Assembly (NCBI GenBank): GCA_044220535.1
Contig: JBGAQU010000049.1
Span: forward strand, 1-19,977
DNA length: 19,977 nt
Origin: JBDHTS01 sp044220535
GTDB taxonomy: Bacteria > Pseudomonadota > Alphaproteobacteria > Micavibrionales > Micavibrionaceae
Direction: 5' to 3'
In this document: positions 6,952-13,846 of the stretch, in pieces
Numbering within the stretch: the first letter of the stretch is position 1
How the letters are laid out: each line of letters begins with the position of its first letter
The notes under the pieces: model-generated
What the model was told of the DNA's origin: nothing
What the model saw: the letters and a program-made list of their open reading frames with translations, nothing else
Database searches by the model: none
Translations under genes and position numbers: made by a program

Positions 6952-8928
6952 ATGGCCGTTTTTATGAATCGGATTCGCAGTTTTGTGCAGGTTTCCATGC
7001 TCGCCGTCGGCGTCATGGTGTCGGTGCCTTTGTTGACAGGATGTGACCTGACAGAAAATCACCTGAAAATGGACCGTGAAGGGTTCAAGGAAATGCAGGA
7101 TTACCGCGACGGCTTGGCTGCGCGGCAACCGGCAGGGAAGGATGCTTCCAAAAAAGGCATTCCTGATCTTCAGCAATATGTGGCGATGCCGTCCGACAAT
7201 ATGAAGGCGATGCCTTTGGTTTCCATTTCGGTCAACCAGACGGTTCCATTGCGCGATGCGTTGTATGAATTGGCGCAACAGGCGGGTTACGATATTGAGT
7301 TGGATCCGCGAATCACGGGCTCCATTATTTTTTCCGCGAAGGACAAGCCGTTTGATGAAGTGGTCGACCGGATCGCCGACATTGCCAGCCTGCGTTACAA
7401 ATTCGGTGACCGCAGCCTGCGCATCGAACTGGATTCGCCTTACCAGAAAATCTACAAGATCGACTACTTGGCCTATATCCGCAAAAACAAGAGCACCATT
7501 CATAACGATATCTCCGTCGTGAGCGGTGGCGGCGCCAGCACTGGTTCCGGTTATCAGATGGATGCCGAAAGCGAAGCCGATTTCTGGGGCGAGCTGTCGG
7601 GTAACCTTCAGCAGATCCTGGGTGTAGCTGAAACGGTCAGCGCCCTGAAAACCAAAGTCGACCCGACGATTACGGCCGTGAACAACAATCCCGCGCCCGT
7701 CCAGCAAGTGAATGGCGGCGGTGCAGGCGGCCCTCCGGCTGTCGGTGGAACGGGTACGACGATTGATCCGAAAGCGGGCGAAAAAGCAGCCGCCGGCGCT
7801 GCAAACGGTCAGGCTGCGAATGCGCAAGGCGGAGGGGCTGGCGGTACGGCCGCACCGGCGCCGCAGACAACGGCGCCCCAGGCAACGTTGCAGGTCAATT
7901 CCCTGCCAACCGATCCGAACGCATCGGCTGATCCCAGTGCGGAAAAGCGTGACGATGAAAAGGCCAGCTTCTCTCTCAATAAACAGGCCGGCATGATTTC
8001 GGTGTTCGCGTCTGAGCGTCAGCATGCGAAAATCCAGCACTATCTGGAGATGCTGAAACAATCGGTCACGACCCAGGTGCTGATTGAGGCGAAGGTGATG
8101 GAAGTCAGCCTGAGCGACGAGTTCTCGCAAGGCATTGACTGGAACGTGCTTGATCGTCTGGGCGGCGAGCTGAACTTTGGACTTGATTCTTCTGCCGGCA
8201 CGCTTGTCCGGTCTGTCCTGGATCCGACGCCTAACCCAACGACGAACTTCAGGATCAATTATATCGGCAACGATGCAACGGCTCTGATTGATGCAATTTC
8301 CCGCTTCGGTACCGTTCATGCGCTGGCCAGCCCGCGTCTGACCGTGTTGAACAACCAGTCGGCCGTGCTGAACGTTGCCAACAACCTGGTTTATTTCACG
8401 GTTGACCTGACGACCACGGCGACCGATTCCGGCACCACCACCAGTATAGACAGTGAGGTGCATAACGTACCGGAAGGGGTGTTGATCAACGTCCAGCCGT
8501 CGATCAATGCGGAAGAAAAGACCATTTCCATGGCCGTTCGCCCGACGATCACGCGCAAAATCAGCGAAGTGAGCGACCCGGCGGTGGCGTTTACCGCCGC
8601 GGCTGCGGGCGCGGACGTTACGTCGGCCATTCCGGTTATGAACGTGCAGGAGATCGACTCGGTCATCAACTTGCATTCCGGCCAGGCCATCGTCATGGGC
8701 GGCCTGATGCAGGACCGGTCGCAGTCGACCCAGCAAGGCGTGCCTGTATTATCGGAAGTGCCTCTGCTCGGCGGATTATTCCGCAACCAGACGGATAATA
8801 TCCAGAAAACCGAACTGGTCGTGTTCCTGAAGGCAACGATTGTGGATGGCGGCGGAAACACGATTTCCGACGTCGACAAGGATCTCTACAAACGCTTCAG
8901 CGCCGACCGCCGTCCGCTGGACATGTAA
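6952..8928 (+). CDS. Lipoprotein secretin of the pilus system (MshL/PilQ family)
   Basis: Secretins form the outer-membrane ring through which the pilus passes. From ATG 6952 the protein has 658 residues. A lipoprotein signal peptide ends in LLTGC (C31 lipidated). An STN/N0-like domain follows (about 91-164, with VPLRDALYELAQQAGYDIEL), then a Gly/Ala/Gln low-complexity linker (about 250-335). An N-domain comes next (about 340-397, including QVLIEAKVMEVSLSDEFSQG). The secretin core runs from about 440 to 632 and carries the signature VPVLSEVPLLGGLFRNQ (598-613). Lipidation and the single STN domain fit MshL better than proteobacterial PilQ with AMIN domains. ATG 6889 and ATG 6964 are alternative starts. 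6952 has AGGGA 13 bases upstream, and 6889 would push the signal peptide inwards. Confidence 0.88.
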   Translation: MAVFMNRIRSFVQVSMLAVGVMVSVPLLTGCDLTENHLKMDREGFKEMQDYRDGLAARQPAGKDASKKGIPDLQQYVAMPSDNMKAMPLVSISVNQTVPLRDALYELAQQAGYDIELDPRITGSIIFSAKDKPFDEVVDRIADIASLRYKFGDRSLRIELDSPYQKIYKIDYLAYIRKNKSTIHNDISVVSGGGASTGSGYQMDAESEADFWGELSGNLQQILGVAETVSALKTKVDPTITAVNNNPAPVQQVNGGGAGGPPAVGGTGTTIDPKAGEKAAAGAANGQAANAQGGGAGGTAAPAPQTTAPQATLQVNSLPTDPNASADPSAEKRDDEKASFSLNKQAGMISVFASERQHAKIQHYLEMLKQSVTTQVLIEAKVMEVSLSDEFSQGIDWNVLDRLGGELNFGLDSSAGTLVRSVLDPTPNPTTNFRINYIGNDATALIDAISRFGTVHALASPRLTVLNNQSAVLNVANNLVYFTVDLTTTATDSGTTTSIDSEVHNVPEGVLINVQPSINAEEKTISMAVRPTITRKISEVSDPAVAFTAAAAGADVTSAIPVMNVQEIDSVINLHSGQAIVMGGLMQDRSQSTQQGVPVLSEVPLLGGLFRNQTDNIQKTELVVFLKATIVDGGGNTISDVDKDLYKRFSADRRPLDM

Positions 8929-8947
8929 GGCCGATGTACACTCACAC

Positions 8948-9062
8948 CTCATCCGGCGAAGCCGAAGATCTACGGTCTTCCCAAAGGCACCGATGGCGAC
9001 AATTCTTCGCCGTCGGTGAAGTTTTGACGAGCGCATGGATCCCGGCTTTCGCCGGGATGACG
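8948..9062 (+). repeat. Family A composite palindromic element, degenerate copy (A1)
   Basis: This is the most diverged of five related elements in the window and it fills the gap between the secretin and the permease. The right arm (9033-9062) is intact and contains CCCGGCTTTCGCCGGG. The left arm (8948-8975) is recognisable but has lost bases (CTCATCCGGCGAAGCCG). The inner stem pairs 8988-8999 with 9007-9018 at 11 of 12 positions, the longest inner stem of the set. Confidence 0.75.
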
Positions 9063-9082
9063 ATGTTTAAAAGGATTGCACG

Positions 9083-9844
9083 ATGATCTCCGGACCTGTG
9101 ACCCGTTATGTTCTAACCGCCGCGATGCGCGACCGTTTGATCCCCGCCATCTTTATCCTGATGGCGGTCAGCGCCAGCCTTTCGATTTTCCTTGGCGGCG
9201 CGGCGGTGGTGGAGGCGGGGCAGTTTGCGGTCGTCTTCACGGCGGGCAGTCTGCGTTTCGTCGCCACCTTCGGCATGGTGCTGTTCGTCGTGTTTTTTAT
9301 CCGCCGGTCCTTTGAGAACAAGGATGTCGAATATCTTCTGTCCCGTCCGGTCGGGCGGGTTCGGTTTATCCTGTCCCATGCCCTGGCATTTTCGATTCTG
9401 GCTTTGATCACCGGATTGCTGGCGACGTTGTGCGTGATCGCGCTGGTGCCGCATGCGTATTACGGCGCCGCGCTGTTGTGGAGCGCGAGCCTGGTGGCCG
9501 AACTGATCATCATGGTCAATGTCGCGCTGTTTTTTTCCATGGTCCTGCCCAGCGCGACAACTGGCGTGATGGCGACGATGGCGCTGTATATGCTGGCGCG
9601 ATTGATGGGTGAATTGCTGGGCACGCTGGATAAGGAGGCGCAGTCGGCGCTTTATATGATCTTGGGCTTTGCGATGCAGGCCGTGTCCCTGATCGTGCCG
9701 CGGCTGGACCTGATGGCGCAGACCTCCTGGCTGATTTACGGGGAGGCGGATATCAGCTGGCTGTTCATCATTACGCAGACGGTGATTTACAGCGGCCTGG
9801 TGCTGGTCGCCTCCATCGTCGATCTGTCACGCAGGCAATTCTGA
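9083..9844 (+). CDS. ABC-2 type transporter permease (PilI-like context)
   Basis: This 253-residue integral membrane protein has about six hydrophobic segments, among them LIPAIFILMAVSASLSIFL, FVATFGMVLFVVFFIRRSF, HALAFSILALITGLLATLCV, AELIIMVNVALFFSMVLP and the final VIYSGLVLVASIVDL. The segment RRSFENKDVEYLLSRPVGR after the second helix is the cytoplasmic coupling helix typical of ABC-2 permeases of the NosY kind. It has no ATPase of its own next to it; the ATPase at 1126-1809 is the only candidate in the window. The start ATG 9083 has an AAAGGA-like ribosome site about nine bases upstream. The stop TGA shares its A with the ATG of the next gene, so the two are coupled. The substrate is unknown. 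Confidence 0.85.
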   Translation: MISGPVTRYVLTAAMRDRLIPAIFILMAVSASLSIFLGGAAVVEAGQFAVVFTAGSLRFVATFGMVLFVVFFIRRSFENKDVEYLLSRPVGRVRFILSHALAFSILALITGLLATLCVIALVPHAYYGAALLWSASLVAELIIMVNVALFFSMVLPSATTGVMATMALYMLARLMGELLGTLDKEAQSALYMILGFAMQAVSLIVPRLDLMAQTSWLIYGEADISWLFIITQTVIYSGLVLVASIVDLSRRQF

Positions 9845-10602
9845 TGCAATCGAAGCGGATCATTCTTTATTCCGTTTTTGCGATGTTTATCGTCGCCAAT
9901 ATCGCCTGCTGGCACAGCGTGCGGCATGTCCAGGCGAAATGGGCGAATGTCCCGCCCGCGCCAAGCGCGTTCGGCGCGTCGGTCGGCACGCTGGGCGACC
10001 GGCAGATGGCGTATCGCGTCGGTGCGCTGATGCTGCAGAATTTCGGCGATATGGGCGGGCGCACCACCGCGCTCAAGGATTATAATTTCGAAAGCCTTGG
10101 CAAATGGTTCATGCTGGAAGACGCGCTGGATCCGCGCGCGGTGCATGTGCCGTACATCGCCGCGTTCTATTATGGCGGTAGCCAGAACGGTAAGGAACTG
10201 CGTCCGCTGATCGAATACCTGGCCTATATCGGGCGACGGGAGGATGCGCATACCCGCATGGGGTATCAAAACTGGCGGTGGATGGGGCAGGCGGTTTATC
10301 TGGCGCGGTTTCAGTTAAAGGATCTGAACCTGGCTTTGACCCTCGCCAATGAATTGGCTGCCAGCTATAAACCCGGCATGCCCGGCTGGACAAAACAAAT
10401 GCCGGTGTTTGTCGCAGAAGCACAGGGCGATAAAAAGGCAGCTTATGCGCTGATGGTGTCGATCCTGAAAGACGATGCCAAAAACATGCAGAAGGCGGAG
10501 GTCAATTTCATGCTGTCCTATATCTGCCAAAGGATACTGACGCCGGATGAGGCAAAGACAAACACTCTGTGCACCGAAAACCCGGATGCGATGGTGAAGT
10601 AA
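9844..10602 (+). CDS. Membrane-anchored protein of unknown function, partner of the ABC permease
   Basis: I do not recognise a named family. The 252-residue product has one N-terminal membrane helix (about 7-26, ILYSVFAMFIVANIACW) and no lipobox, so it is probably anchored in the inner membrane with the rest in the periplasm. The body is helical and aromatic-rich, with helix pairs reminiscent of TPR/Sel1-type repeats (NLALTLANELAASYKPGMPG, GDKKAAYALMVSILKDDAKN). It is encoded with a start-stop overlap after the permease, so the two products very likely act together. In Myxococcus the PilH ATPase and PilI permease work with a third protein, PilG; this gene has the matching position, but similarity to PilG cannot be judged here. 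Confidence 0.7.
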   Translation: MQSKRIILYSVFAMFIVANIACWHSVRHVQAKWANVPPAPSAFGASVGTLGDRQMAYRVGALMLQNFGDMGGRTTALKDYNFESLGKWFMLEDALDPRAVHVPYIAAFYYGGSQNGKELRPLIEYLAYIGRREDAHTRMGYQNWRWMGQAVYLARFQLKDLNLALTLANELAASYKPGMPGWTKQMPVFVAEAQGDKKAAYALMVSILKDDAKNMQKAEVNFMLSYICQRILTPDEAKTNTLCTENPDAMVK

Positions 10603-10619
10603 GGCACAATCCCTTCCGT

Positions 10620-10748
10620 CGTCATCCCGGCGAAAGCCGGGATCCATGCAATCGTTCCCCTCGCTGTGACGGCAGATTTAGTGTGATCAATTTTCGCCGT
10701 TATCGATTTTTCACCATCGCATGGGTCCCGGCTTTCGCCGGGATGACG
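10620..10748 (+). repeat. Family A composite palindromic element (A2)
   Basis: Two REP-like hairpins face each other: CCCGGCGAAAGCCGGG on the left arm (10621-10649) and CCCGGCTTTCGCCGGG on the right arm (10719-10747). The arms are inverted copies with one difference (GGATCC against GGACCC). The linker has an inner 5-bp stem, ACGGC (10669-10673) with GCCGT (10696-10700). The element occupies most of the 224-base gap between the unknown membrane protein and the AraC-type regulator. I see no other gene or clear promoter in that gap. Confidence 0.9.
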
Positions 10749-10826
10749 ACAAGAGTAAAGGCGATTGATCGTGGTCTGAGTTATCTTTAAAATAACGCCC
10801 TGAACAATTACGGAATTATAAATCCA

Positions 10827-11894
10827 TTGCCCACTGAACCCTTACGTTTTTCACTGGATGAGATGCTGTCCCTGATCGGGCTGGTGCAGGTGATTTATGT
10901 GCTGGTGTATATGGGGTTCCGGGCGGGCAGCATCAAGGCGGCGGCGTTGCCGTTTTTGTATTTCTTCGTGCTGGGCTGCGGGTTTTTTACGGATTTCGCG
11001 TCCGGCGCCATCGGCAAAAACTTCACCAATTACGACCTGCTGCAATGGCTGTTCTGGTTTTCCGGGCCGCCTTTGAGCGTGCTGCTGATTTTTCAGATCG
11101 CGCGGGGCGGGCGGCTGCCCTTTGCGAAGGAATTATGGGTGGCGGCGTTGCCGGTCGCGGCGTTCCTGATCGCGCTGCCCATGGCGCTGTATGATAATGA
11201 TTGCCGTTTTCCTGATGAATGCCAAAGCCTGCGCGACTGGCTGAACATCACTGGGCTGGTCGCGGGCACGGCCAGCATGGGCATGGTGTGGCATAACCGG
11301 TATCTGTTGACCGAGGTGTCGAGACAGAAAACCGGGCATGAACGGTATTGGGTCATCCTGACCCTTGTGTTCACCAATCTGTTTTTTCTGGGCTTTATGC
11401 TGGTGGCCGGCCTGCCGTCGCAAAGCGGGCATGCGGCGATGACGGTGCGGACGGTGGTGGGGATTTTCCTGGCCTATCTGGCGGGGACCAGCCTGTTCCG
11501 TATTTACCCCCAGGCCATGCCGTTCCGGGCGCGGACGGAAGAACTGACCGAAAGGGACAAGGAGACGGTGGACCGGATTCGCAACCTGATCGATTTGCAG
11601 AAGGTGTATCATGAACCGACCTATAACCGCAGCGACCTGGCGCGGGAGCTGAACCTGTCGGAAGGGGCGGTGTCCCGGGTGGTCAATATCGCCTATGGCC
11701 GCACCCTGCCGCAGCTGATCAATGAACGGCGTGTGGAAGACGCGAAGCGGCTCCTGGCCGAAACCGAGGCCACGATCAAGGTGGTGGCGGAGGAAGTAGG
11801 ATTCAATTCCCTGGCCTCCTTCAACCGGGTTTTCAAGGAGATCGCCGGCTGCAACCCATCGGATTTCCGCCATTCGATGAAAAAGGCGGGGTAG
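10827..11894 (+). CDS. Seven-helix membrane protein with C-terminal AraC-type DNA-binding domain
   Basis: The 355-residue product joins about seven N-terminal membrane helices (roughly residues 13-225) to a C-terminal AraC/XylS helix-turn-helix domain (about 250-352). The domain has a first HTH in YNRSDLARELNLSEGAVSRV and a second in IKVVAEEVGFNSLASFNRVF, followed by the family ending GCNPSDFRHS. It would be a membrane-bound transcription factor that senses something in or across the inner membrane. Targets are unknown; the pilin gene 483 bases downstream is a natural candidate by position. The start is uncertain: TTG 10827 has only a weak GGAA upstream. ATG 10863 would keep all membrane helices and the DNA-binding domain. 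Confidence 0.85.
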   Translation: MPTEPLRFSLDEMLSLIGLVQVIYVLVYMGFRAGSIKAAALPFLYFFVLGCGFFTDFASGAIGKNFTNYDLLQWLFWFSGPPLSVLLIFQIARGGRLPFAKELWVAALPVAAFLIALPMALYDNDCRFPDECQSLRDWLNITGLVAGTASMGMVWHNRYLLTEVSRQKTGHERYWVILTLVFTNLFFLGFMLVAGLPSQSGHAAMTVRTVVGIFLAYLAGTSLFRIYPQAMPFRARTEELTERDKETVDRIRNLIDLQKVYHEPTYNRSDLARELNLSEGAVSRVVNIAYGRTLPQLINERRVEDAKRLLAETEATIKVVAEEVGFNSLASFNRVFKEIAGCNPSDFRHSMKKAG

Positions 11895-11946
11895 GAAGGT
11901 TCTGTCCAAAGGTGCAGAGGTTCCAGGAAAAACCGCGCGCAGCGCA

Positions 11947-12039
11947 AAAAGACTTGAACCACTGAGCGCACTGAGAACACTGAGACTATACTGCCTCAGT
12001 GTTCTCAGTGCGCTCAGCGCTCAGTGGTTCAAAAGACTT
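11947..12039. repeat. 75-bp inverted-repeat element with 9-bp target-site duplication (family B, copy B1)
   Basis: A palindromic element at 11956-12030 is bounded on both sides by the same 9-mer, AAAAGACTT (11947-11955 and 12031-12039). The left arm (11956-11984) is made of ACTGAG units every nine bases. The right arm (11995-12030) is its reverse complement with one extra 7-base unit. The perfect flanking duplication is the usual trace of transposition, so this looks like a small non-autonomous (MITE-like) insertion. No transposase is encoded in the window. Confidence 0.85.
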
Positions 12040-12058
12040 AAGATTGCCTGCGGCGCTT

Positions 12059-12089
12059 AACTCCGCGTGCTCCGCTCCTTGGCGGTTAA
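12059..12089. repeat. Remnant arm of a family B repeat of the kind found at 14994-15088
   Basis: The sequence AACTCCGCG..CTCCGC..GGCGGTTAA resembles the right arm of the repeat between leuD and leuB. A 14-mer (CCGCGCGCAGCGCA) at 11933-11946 recurs exactly at 15032-15045 in the middle of that repeat. Together they suggest an older, decayed copy into which the 75-bp element was inserted. The left arm is no longer recognisable. Confidence 0.5.
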
Positions 12090-12268
12090 AAATCTAACCC
12101 TTTGAAATCGCATACGCGTATGTACGTGTACCATTCCCTTGATTCCATACAATTTTATTGATTTTCCTTATTCTAACAAAACCATGCCTCAGTTCGGCAA
12201 AGTGAGGAGTTTGGAGGGGTAAATTTAAGGTCTGGTTAACCATTTTGGCGAAAACTTGAGAGATAGTG

Positions 12269-12297
12269 GGTGAATAGGTCAGGAAAATGTGTATAAT
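12269..12297 (+). promoter_or_regulatory. Candidate promoter of the pilin gene
   Basis: A perfect -10 hexamer TATAAT lies at 12292-12297, about 80 bases before the pilin start. The -35 region 17 bases upstream (GGTGAA, 12269-12274) is a poor match, so an activator may be needed. I looked for a sigma54 site of the TGGC-N8-TTGC kind and did not find one. Confidence 0.45.
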
Positions 12298-12377
12298 CGC
12301 GGATGCCGGTTCCGGCATTCTTCGGTTCATTTCCCGAGCCATTCTTTCAAAGTCCGTTCAACAAGGAGAGACTACAG

Positions 12378-13133
12378 ATGTCTAAACAACAAAAACAGGC
12401 GGGCTTTACGCTCGTCGAATTGGCGATCGTCATGATCATTATCGGTCTGCTGATTGCTGGGGTGCTGAAAGGTCAGCAGCTGATTGCTAATGCTCGCGTG
12501 ACTTCAACAGTGGCTCAGGTTAAAGGTATTGATGGCGCAACGTCTACCTTTAGAGACATGTACAATGGCATTCCTGGGGATCTTGCCAACGCAGCGACAC
12601 GATTGAAAAACTGTGCTGGTAGCCCTATTTGTAACGCTGCAGCTGGTGACGGTAATGGTCAGATAGGCACTGCTCCTACCGCTGCTTCAGGAACTGAAGC
12701 TAGAGCTTTCTTCCCGCAGCTGTCACTTGCTGATTTGTTGACAGGAATCAATACGGCCGCTGCAACTGGTTCTTGCGCTACAATTGGAAATTGCTATCCA
12801 GAAGCAAAAACGGCTAATGGCGGTGCTCTTAAGCCAGGTTATTTTGGTGGTGGCGCTTTAGGCCCAGCTGCTAATACCAACGCTGCAGCGGGAACTTATC
12901 TGACGCTTATGACTTTGCCGGAAGCGGCTGTAACGACCGCGGCTGGAGCGCAGGCTTTAACTCCTAACCAAGCTCAGCGTATCGATACTAAAATAGATGA
13001 TGGCTTGGCTAATACTGGCTCTGTTGTTTATCAAGGTGCTACCGGCTGTGTAGCTGGTACGGCAGGTTCGCAAACTTATGCTGAAGGAACCGCCACTAAC
13101 GAATGCGGTTTGTTCATTCGCATCCAAGGCTAA
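12378..13133 (+). CDS. Type IV pilin / pseudopilin precursor
   Basis: This 251-residue prepilin has a short positively charged leader ending in QAG. Processing by PilD would fall between G9 and F10, giving mature FTLVELAIVMIIIGLLIAGV with the conserved glutamate at +5 (E14). The globular part has a YNGIPGD motif (62-68), a glycine-rich GDGNGQIG loop (90-97) like the calcium loop of GspG-type pseudopilins, and six cysteines in three close or paired positions (C79/C85, C133/C139, C224/C243) that could form disulfides. The start ATG has a strong AAGGAG six to ten bases upstream. The gene is more AT-rich than its neighbours and prefers GCT for alanine, consistent with high expression. It stands alone with its own promoter and terminator, as major pilin genes often do. 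Confidence 0.93.
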   Translation: MSKQQKQAGFTLVELAIVMIIIGLLIAGVLKGQQLIANARVTSTVAQVKGIDGATSTFRDMYNGIPGDLANAATRLKNCAGSPICNAAAGDGNGQIGTAPTAASGTEARAFFPQLSLADLLTGINTAAATGSCATIGNCYPEAKTANGGALKPGYFGGGALGPAANTNAAAGTYLTLMTLPEAAVTTAAGAQALTPNQAQRIDTKIDDGLANTGSVVYQGATGCVAGTAGSQTYAEGTATNECGLFIRIQG

Positions 13134-13149
13134 TCATTCTTCGCCTTAC

Positions 13150-13179
13150 AAAAAGGCCCCCGGTTGGGGGCCTTTTTTT
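13150..13179 (+). terminator. Rho-independent terminator of the pilin gene
   Basis: A perfect stem AAAAAGGCCCCC / GGGGGCCTTTTT with a GGTT loop and a run of seven T starts 16 bases after the pilin stop codon. The A-run on the left also allows use in the opposite direction. Confidence 0.95.
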
Positions 13180-13231
13180 GTGGGGCGTGTGCTGTCCGTT
13201 TGTCCCCTCCGACATCTCCGGCCTCTCCGCT

Positions 13232-13356
13232 GTCATCCCGGCGAAAGCCGGGACCCATGCGACCCATCCTTTTGCGCTGACGGCACGGACAGGGTACAAA
13301 ATCCGCCGTTAGCGTTGCCGCGCCATCGCATGGGTCCCGGCCTACGCCGGGATGAC
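13232..13356 (+). repeat. Family A composite palindromic element, left of the GIY-YIG gene (A3)
   Basis: The left arm (13232-13260) contains CCCGGCGAAAGCCGGG and the right arm (13328-13356) CCCGGCCTACGCCGGG. The inner stem ACGGC (13280-13284) pairs with GCCGT (13305-13309). It shares the GGGTACAAA motif in the linker with copy A4 and lies in the same orientation. Its right end is 27 bases from the 3' end of the GIY-YIG gene. Confidence 0.92.
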
Positions 13357-13383
13357 GGTAAGGGGGCGGGATGATGTAGCTCT

Positions 13384-13686
13384 TTAATTCGCCCGGCGGC
13401 TCAAACCCCGGTATAGATCCGTCCATTCGGGGTTGTTTTCCTCGATCAGGCGGGTTTTCCAGGACCTTTGCCATTCCTTCATCGACCGTTCGCGCTTGAT
13501 GGCGGTTTGAGCGGTTTCGTGTTGTTCGTACCAGACGAGTGTGTGGACGTTATATTTTTTGGTGAAGCCGTCGGCGAGGCCTTCGCGGTGTTCGTGCATG
13601 CGTTTCATGAGGTCGGATGTCATGCCGATGTAGAGTGTGCCGTTGCGTTTACTTGCCAGCATGTAGACGTAGAAGGATTTTTCCAA
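13384..13686 (-). CDS. Small GIY-YIG nuclease-family protein
   Basis: The 100-residue protein consists of one GIY-YIG domain: YVYMLAS (GIY strand, residues 6-12), LYIGMT (YIG strand, 18-23), R29 and H31/H33 in the helix MKRMHEHREG, E66 in KRERSMKEW as the likely metal-binding glutamate, and the family ending NPEWTDLY (85-92). Size and sequence fit the stand-alone YhbQ/UPF0213 group of single-domain nucleases rather than UvrC. The start is TTG 13686 with AAAGGAA about nine bases upstream. The gene is framed by two family A palindromic elements in direct orientation, 27 bases beyond its 3' end and 23 bases before its start. All catalytic-type residues are present, so it is probably active. Its target is not known from the sequence. 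Confidence 0.9.
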   Translation of the reverse strand: MEKSFYVYMLASKRNGTLYIGMTSDLMKRMHEHREGLADGFTKKYNVHTLVWYEQHETAQTAIKRERSMKEWQRSWKTRLIEENNPEWTDLYRGLSRRAN

Positions 13687-13709
13687 TTTTTTGGTTCCTT
13701 TCTATATCC

Positions 13710-13833
13710 GTCATCCCGGCGAAGGCCGGGACCCATGCGATCTATCCATTTGCACTGACGGCACGAGTTGGGTACAAATGCGCCGTTCGTGTGACCTCAC
13801 CATTGCATGGGTCCCGGCTTTCGCCGGGATGAC
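13710..13833 (+). repeat. Family A composite palindromic element, right of the GIY-YIG gene (A4)
   Basis: The left arm (13710-13738) contains CCCGGCGAAGGCCGGG and the right arm (13805-13833) CCCGGCTTTCGCCGGG. The inner stem ACGGC (13758-13762) pairs with GCCGT (13782-13786). It is the closest relative of A3, sharing the GACGGCAC and GGGTACAAA linker motifs. It ends 13 bases before the leuB stop codon, so it also lies in the 3' untranslated part of leuB. Confidence 0.92.
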
Positions 13834-13846
13834 GGTGGTGGGTGGG

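Larger units (their letters stand above)
11895..12377. other. 483-base non-coding region before the pilin gene
   Basis: The left half holds a family B inverted repeat with target-site duplication (11947-12039), lying inside remnants of another family B element (11933-11946 and 12059-12089). The right half (about 12090-12360) is AT-rich and carries the candidate pilin promoter and leader. An 82-codon minus-strand frame crosses this half but shows no protein-like features. Confidence 0.7.

Noticed and set aside
6922..8736. A 604-codon open frame on the minus strand opposite the secretin gene, and similar long antisense frames opposite the ABC ATPase (934-1815) and pilT (4570-5736)
   Set aside because: The plus-strand genes have complete family motifs. 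The antisense frames are the expected by-product of GC-biased codon positions and show His/Arg-rich sequence without any domain.
10569..10790. Short frames across the family A repeats (also 13078-13374, 13130-13474 and 13691-14371)
   Set aside because: They translate the palindromic repeats (peptides such as PGESRDP or AFAGMT) and neighbouring antisense sequence. They are not genes.
12180..12300. Sigma54 promoter for the pilin gene
   Set aside because: No GG-N10-GC core of the TGGC...TTGC type is present at a suitable place. Only a sigma70-like -10 box is visible.
12094..12342. An 82-codon minus-strand frame in the pilin upstream region
   Set aside because: It overlaps the candidate pilin promoter and leader, has no ribosome site or family features, and its composition is not gene-like.
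13232..13833. Possible CRISPR-like repeat arrangement
   Set aside because: Repeats are few, palindromic, unevenly spaced over 8 kb and not separated by uniform spacers. No cas genes are present.
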